Below, piece by piece: positions 59,918-64,000 of a DNA stretch of 64,000 bases; position 1 is the first letter of the stretch; the number at the start of each line of letters is the position of its first letter. The DNA comes from Amycolatopsis benzoatilytica AK 16/65 (GTDB lineage Bacteria > Actinomycetota > Actinomycetes > Mycobacteriales > Pseudonocardiaceae): NCBI RefSeq assembly GCF_000383915.1, contig NZ_KB912942.1:2640561-2704560 (forward strand), in the 5' to 3' direction. Made by a program: the position numbers and the translations under genes. The notes beneath the pieces are model-generated. The model was not told where the DNA came from. It did not search any database and saw only the letters and a program-made list of their open reading frames with translations.

Positions 59918-61999
59918 GTGACTATGACTGAGCAGGGTTCTTCGCTTCCGGCGCGGCGCACCCGCTGGGTGCTGCCCGCGTTGCTCGTGGTCGTCTGGCT
60001 CGCGGTCGGCGGGATCGGCGGGCCGTTCGCGGGCAAGCTGAGCGAAGTCGCGAAGAACGACAACGCGGCGTTCCTGCCCCGGTCCGCCGAGGCGACTCAA
60101 GTGCAGGACGAGCAGAAGGCGTTCGTCCCGCGCCCGACACTGCCCGCGACCGTCGTCGCGGAGCGCGGCTCCGGGCTCAGCGCGGCCGATCGCGCCTATC
60201 TGGGTTCGCTGCCGGCACACCTGGCCAAGGTGCCCGGCGTGGCCGCACCACTGGCGCCGCCGACCTTCTCGGAAGACCGCGAAGCAGCGCGACTCGCCGT
60301 TCCGGTCGACGCGGCCGGCAATCCGGCGAAGATCGTCAAATCGGTCCGCGAACAGCTGGCCAGCGCCCCGGGCGGGCTGACCGTGCTGGTCACGGGGCCG
60401 GGCGGGCAGGTCGCGGACCTGGTCTCGGCGTTCGGCGGGATCGACGGCGTGCTGCTGATCGTCGCGGGCGCGGTCGTCGCGCTGATCCTGCTGGTGGTCT
60501 ACCGGAGCCCGCTGTTGCCGGTGCTGGTCCTGGTCTCCGCGGTGTTCGCGCTCGCGCTCGCCAGCCTGGTGGTCTACTTGCTCGCCGACCACGGTGTGCT
60601 CGCGCTCAACGGACAGAGCCAGGGAATCCTGTCGATCCTCGTGTTCGGCGCCGCGACCGACTACGCGCTCCTGCTGGTCGCGCGGTTCCGCGAGCAGTTG
60701 CGCGACACCCCGGGCCGCTTCGAGGCGATGCGGCTGGCCTGGCGGGCCACCTTGGCGCCGGTCGCGGCGTCCGCGGGCACAGTGGTGCTCGGGGTGCTGT
60801 GCCTGCTGTTCAGCGATCTCAACTCGAACAAGGGCCTCGGCCCGGTCGCCGCCATCGGGATCGGCGCGGCGCTGCTCGCTTCGACCACGTTCCTGCCTGC
60901 CGTGCTCGTCCTTTTCGGGCGCGCCGTGTTCTGGCCGTTCCGGCCGCGGCATGGCTCGCCGCATCCGGAGACCTCCGGGATGTGGGGGCGGATCGCCCGC
61001 GCGGTCGGCGCCCGCCCGCGCGCGATCTGGGTGCTGTCGGCGCTGGTGCTCGTGGCCGGGGCGGCGTTTCTCCCCCAGCTCAAAGCGTCCGGCACCGCTC
61101 AGTCGGACGTGTTCTTGGCCAAGGTGGATTCGGTGACCGGCCAGCAGGTGCTGGGCCGGCATTTCCCGGCCGGAACAGCGGCGCCCGCGGTGATCGTCGC
61201 CAACGCGGCCGAGGCCGGGCCGGTGGCTGAAGCCGCCCGGGTGCCCGGGGTCGCGACCGTCGTGCCGCTCACCGGGCCCGATCAGCGGCCGCTGCAGGTC
61301 GGCGGCCGGGTCGAACTGCTCGCGATCCTCACCGCGCCAGCCGATTCCGAAGACGCGGTGGCGACCGTCGGCCGCATGCGCGACGCAGTGCACGCCGTGC
61401 CTGCCGCGGAGGCGAAGGTCGGCGGCCAGACCGCGATCCAGCTCGACACGCAGGAGACTTCGAAGCGAGACCGGGCGCTGATCATCCCGATCGTGCTCCT
61501 GGTGATCTTCGCCGTGCTGGCGCTGCTGTTGCGCGCCTTGCTGGCGCCGCTCCTGCTGATCGCCACGGTCGTGCTCTCGTTCGCGGCCACGATGGGAGTC
61601 TCGGCCCTGGTGTTCAACCACCTGCTGGGCTTCCCCGGCGCGGACCCGGTGGTGCCGCTGTTCGGGTTCGTGTTCCTCGTCGCGCTCGGGATCGACTACA
61701 ACATCTTCCTGATGACCCGCGTGCGCGAGGAGACGAAACGGCGCGGCACCCGCGACGGCACGTTGCACGGGTTGGCGGTGACCGGCGGGGTGATCACTTC
61801 CGCGGGCGTCGTGCTGGCGGCTACGTTCTCCGCGCTCGCGGTGATCCCGATCCTGTTCCTCGCCCAGATCGCGTTCATCGTGGCGTTCGGGGTGCTGCTG
61901 GACACGCTGCTGGTGCGGTCGCTGCTCGTACCCGCGCTGACGGTCGACCTCGGCAGCCGGATCTGGTGGCCGGCGCGGCTGGACCGGCGCGTCGGATGA
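59918..61999 (+). CDS. MMPL-family transporter
   Basis: 693 residues from a GTG at 59918 with GAAGGA five bases upstream. Two homologous halves, each with one isolated helix and a bundle of five (about 12 membrane segments), mark the MMPL/RND family: first TM at about 17-32, then bundles near 175-335 and 515-680. The conserved FGAATDYALLLVARFRE and its counterpart LGIDYNIFLMTRVREE are present. MMPL proteins export lipids, siderophores or drugs. The MarR repressor points to inducible efflux. Confidence 0.93.
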   Translation: MTMTEQGSSLPARRTRWVLPALLVVVWLAVGGIGGPFAGKLSEVAKNDNAAFLPRSAEATQVQDEQKAFVPRPTLPATVVAERGSGLSAADRAYLGSLPAHLAKVPGVAAPLAPPTFSEDREAARLAVPVDAAGNPAKIVKSVREQLASAPGGLTVLVTGPGGQVADLVSAFGGIDGVLLIVAGAVVALILLVVYRSPLLPVLVLVSAVFALALASLVVYLLADHGVLALNGQSQGILSILVFGAATDYALLLVARFREQLRDTPGRFEAMRLAWRATLAPVAASAGTVVLGVLCLLFSDLNSNKGLGPVAAIGIGAALLASTTFLPAVLVLFGRAVFWPFRPRHGSPHPETSGMWGRIARAVGARPRAIWVLSALVLVAGAAFLPQLKASGTAQSDVFLAKVDSVTGQQVLGRHFPAGTAAPAVIVANAAEAGPVAEAARVPGVATVVPLTGPDQRPLQVGGRVELLAILTAPADSEDAVATVGRMRDAVHAVPAAEAKVGGQTAIQLDTQETSKRDRALIIPIVLLVIFAVLALLLRALLAPLLLIATVVLSFAATMGVSALVFNHLLGFPGADPVVPLFGFVFLVALGIDYNIFLMTRVREETKRRGTRDGTLHGLAVTGGVITSAGVVLAATFSALAVIPILFLAQIAFIVAFGVLLDTLLVRSLLVPALTVDLGSRIWWPARLDRRVG

Positions 62000-62030
62000 G
62001 CCGATGCGCCCGGCGTGGCAGGCTGTCCGG

Positions 62031-62975
62031 GTGACCGGACCTCTCGCTCTCCTCGACTCCGCGAGCCTCTACTTCCGCTCGTTCTACGCGCTGCCCGATT
62101 CGATGACCGCGCCCGACGGGACGCCGGTCAACGCGGTGCGCGGGTTCGCCGACACCATCGCGCGGATCCTCACCGACCGCCGTCCGGCGCGGCTGGTGGC
62201 GTGTCTCGACGCGGACTGGCGGCCGAAGTTCCGCACCGACCTGCTGCCGAGTTACAAGGCGCACCGGGTGGCTGAGGCCGGGGACGGCGGCGCGGACGTC
62301 GAGGAAGTGCCGGACACGCTCACCCCGCAGGTGCCGATCATCCTGGAGCTGCTGGAGGCGTTCGGGTTCGCCACCGCGGAGGCGGCCGGGTACGAGGCCG
62401 ACGACGTGATCGGCGCGCTCGCCACCCGCGAGCAGGACGCGCCGGTCGAGGTGATCACCGGCGACCGGGACCTGTTCCAGCTGGTGCGGGCGACGCCGAC
62501 ACCGGCGCATGTGGTGTACGTCGGGCGGGGCTGGGCGAAGGCGGAAGTGCTGGGGCAGCAGGAGATCGCCGAGAAGTACGGGGTACCGGCCGAACACGCC
62601 GGACCGGCCTACGCGGACATGGCGGCGTTGCGCGGCGACCCGTCGGACGGGCTGCCCGGGGTCGCCGGGATCGGCGAGAAGACCGCGGCGAAGCTGATCA
62701 GCCAGTTCGGTTCGCTGGAAGAGCTGGTCGCGGCTGCCTCGGCCGGGGATTCCCGGGTGCCGTTGAAAACCCGGCTGCGGCTGGCCGAGGCCGCGGACTA
62801 CCTCGCCGTCGCGCCCACTGTGGTGCGGGTCGCGGTGGACGCTCCGGTCGAGCAGTCCGGGCCCGATGCGGTGCCTGCCGTGCCCACCGATCCGGAGCGG
62901 GTCGCGGCGCTTGCCGAGAAGTGGAACCTGGGTCGCTCGGTGGAGCGGCTGCTGGCCGCGCTGCCGGGAGCCTGA
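62031..62975 (+). CDS. 5'-3' exonuclease (PolI N-domain/FEN-like)
   Basis: About 314 residues from the GTG at 62031, giving the standard VTGPLALLDSASLYFRSFYALP; an ATG at 62004 would add nine residues. The metal-binding acidic residues are visible: LLDSAS, ACLDADW, GYEADDVIGAL, ITGDRDLFQLV and the helix-hairpin-helix region LRGDPSDGLPGVAGIGEKTAAKLI. It acts as a free flap endonuclease/exonuclease in replication and repair, separate from DNA polymerase I. Confidence 0.92.
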   Translation: MTGPLALLDSASLYFRSFYALPDSMTAPDGTPVNAVRGFADTIARILTDRRPARLVACLDADWRPKFRTDLLPSYKAHRVAEAGDGGADVEEVPDTLTPQVPIILELLEAFGFATAEAAGYEADDVIGALATREQDAPVEVITGDRDLFQLVRATPTPAHVVYVGRGWAKAEVLGQQEIAEKYGVPAEHAGPAYADMAALRGDPSDGLPGVAGIGEKTAAKLISQFGSLEELVAAASAGDSRVPLKTRLRLAEAADYLAVAPTVVRVAVDAPVEQSGPDAVPAVPTDPERVAALAEKWNLGRSVERLLAALPGA

Positions 62976-62998
62976 CCGGCAGCGCGGCCGCGCGGGCC

Positions 62999-64000
62999 TC
63001 AGAAGTGCGTGCCGGACCAGGGCGGCTGGCCGGTGCCGAACAGCGCGTCCACCCGGGCCAGCGTCTCGGCGCTGGCGCCGGTGATGCGGCCGGCGAGAGC
63101 CAGCGGGCCGGCCTGCCACGCGCCCAGGTACAGCATCGCCAGCGTGTCGACGTCGAGCACCAGGTCCGCGTCCGCGTCGGTGCGTTCGACGCCGGTGCCG
63201 CCGACGCGGTAGCGGCCGCGGTTTTCCGGCAGCATCCGGTCGTCGACTTCCAGCACCACCGGTTCCGCCGAGCCGTAGGCGCGGGCGGCGAGGGCGGCCC
63301 GCACGTCGATCAGCCGCAGCCACAGTTCGTCGTCGACGCGGACGGTGGCGGCGCGCCGCGGGTTGTCGAGCAACAGGCCGATCGGGTCGTCGACCGGGCG
63401 GCCGCGGACGTTGACCACCTCCATCAGGTCGACGGACAACAGGAACCGCCACAGTCCGGCTTCGGCTTCCGGGCTCGCCGCGTGGAAATCGCGGACTTCG
63501 AGCGCCGCGCCGTGGTCCGGGTCGAGGTAGCTGTTCTGCGGGACGTTGCGGAACAGCGCGAAGCCGTCGTCGCCGCCTGGTCCACTGTGGACGGCCAGTC
63601 GCCAGCTGCCGCCGTCGCGGGTGAAGCTTCGGTCGAACTGGATCGGCCACCACTTTTCCGGCCGGGCGATCATGCCGGCGCGGTGCGCGCCGATTCGCTG
63701 GTACAGAGCGGGAATGGTCTCGATCGCCTCTTCGGCGGAGAGCAGCCGGGTCCGGCCGGGAGCGGCGACCCCCTCGCGGAACCGGGCCGGGTGGTGGACC
63801 TGGTAGGTGGCGCTTCGGGTGGCGACGCCGTAGCCGAAACGGCCGTAGATCACCGCTTCGCTGGCGTGCAGGCCGGCCACCGCGTAACCGCGTTCGACGA
63901 AGTCGCGCAGCTGAAAGTCCATCATCGCGGTGAGCACGCCGCGGCGGGTCCAGTCGGCTCGGACGCCGACGCCGTCGACCGCGCCCATCGGCACCGCCGC
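62999..64000 (-). CDS. Eis-like GNAT acetyltransferase, N-terminus beyond the window
   Basis: About 334 residues are visible; the gene continues past base 64000. GAVDGVGVRADWTRRGVLTAMM is the acetyl-CoA-binding motif of Eis-type acetyltransferases, and GRFGYGVATR follows. The C-terminal half is a second GNAT-like domain plus a sterol-carrier-like part, ending in GTHF, where the terminal carboxylate acts as catalytic base in Eis. Eis proteins acetylate aminoglycosides and lysine side chains; the natural substrate here is unknown. Confidence 0.88.
   Translation of the reverse strand, partial: AAVPMGAVDGVGVRADWTRRGVLTAMMDFQLRDFVERGYAVAGLHASEAVIYGRFGYGVATRSATYQVHHPARFREGVAAPGRTRLLSAEEAIETIPALYQRIGAHRAGMIARPEKWWPIQFDRSFTRDGGSWRLAVHSGPGGDDGFALFRNVPQNSYLDPDHGAALEVRDFHAASPEAEAGLWRFLLSVDLMEVVNVRGRPVDDPIGLLLDNPRRAATVRVDDELWLRLIDVRAALAARAYGSAEPVVLEVDDRMLPENRGRYRVGGTGVERTDADADLVLDVDTLAMLYLGAWQAGPLALAGRITGASAETLARVDALFGTGQPPWSGTHF

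Overview
This window is high-GC DNA with dense genes, many GTG starts, frequent 4-base ATGA or GTGA gene overlaps, a WhiB-like protein and ESX-type proteins. It points to a filamentous actinobacterium, most likely a member of the Pseudonocardiaceae close to Amycolatopsis; the genus is an inference from gene content. No rRNA, tRNA or CRISPR array was seen.

Left third (1-17.4 kb): catabolism. After a partial N,N-dimethylformamidase-like gene comes a minus-strand set of a small protein, an IclR regulator and 4-hydroxybenzoate 3-monooxygenase (pobA). Then, read right to left from 15.2 to 4.2 kb, lies a full propane/acetone/phenol-type binuclear-iron monooxygenase locus: a MimR/AcoR-like activator, a small ABM-domain protein, the hydroxylase large subunit, reductase, small subunit and coupling protein, an amidohydrolase, a MIP18/DUF59 protein, a zinc alcohol dehydrogenase and a dedicated GroEL. 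Three copies of one inverted repeat (TCTCR-N3-TGAGA) lie before the activator, the hydroxylase operon and the pob/crotonase divergent promoter, which suggests a common regulator.

Middle (15.5-33.6 kb): secreted and core functions. These are an S15-type hydrolase, a sialidase-like protein, two coupled phosphoesterases, a DUF2231 membrane protein behind a stress-sigma-type promoter, an EthD protein, a two-component system, a DUF1501/DUF1800 pair, a DNA-binding MmcQ-like protein, an acetyltransferase, a diiron oxygenase with a ferredoxin-reductase partner under a strong operator, two small membrane proteins and an MFS exporter.

Integrative element (33,698-49,223, about 15.5 kb): a serine-integrase element sits inside a LysR-family gene. 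Both halves of the LysR gene and both attachment sites can be read; joining them restores a 297-codon frame, and joining the element ends gives an attP with perfect 11-bp inverted arms centred on a GT dinucleotide. The element carries the integrase, a six-gene overlapping transfer operon (excisionase-like, WhiB-like, two membrane proteins, FtsK/TraB-type translocase, small acidic protein), a regulatory block (XRE, two XRE-TPR paralogues, Nudix hydrolase, DUF5753 protein) and a cargo of an EspC-like protein, a WXG-DUF1023 alpha/beta hydrolase and a lipoprotein. No replication initiator was recognised. The right end supplies a Shine-Dalgarno, a GTG start and eight codons in frame with LysR, so the target gene may be re-promoted rather than destroyed.

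Right part (49.2-64 kb): the LysR remainder, isochorismatase-like hydrolase, membrane protein, GH25 muramidase, secreted beta-helix protein, a DGPF-ECF42 sigma pair, SGNH hydrolase, MazF-like toxin-antitoxin pair, Lrp regulator with M24 peptidase, MarR regulator with MMPL transporter, a 5'-3' exonuclease and a partial Eis-like acetyltransferase.
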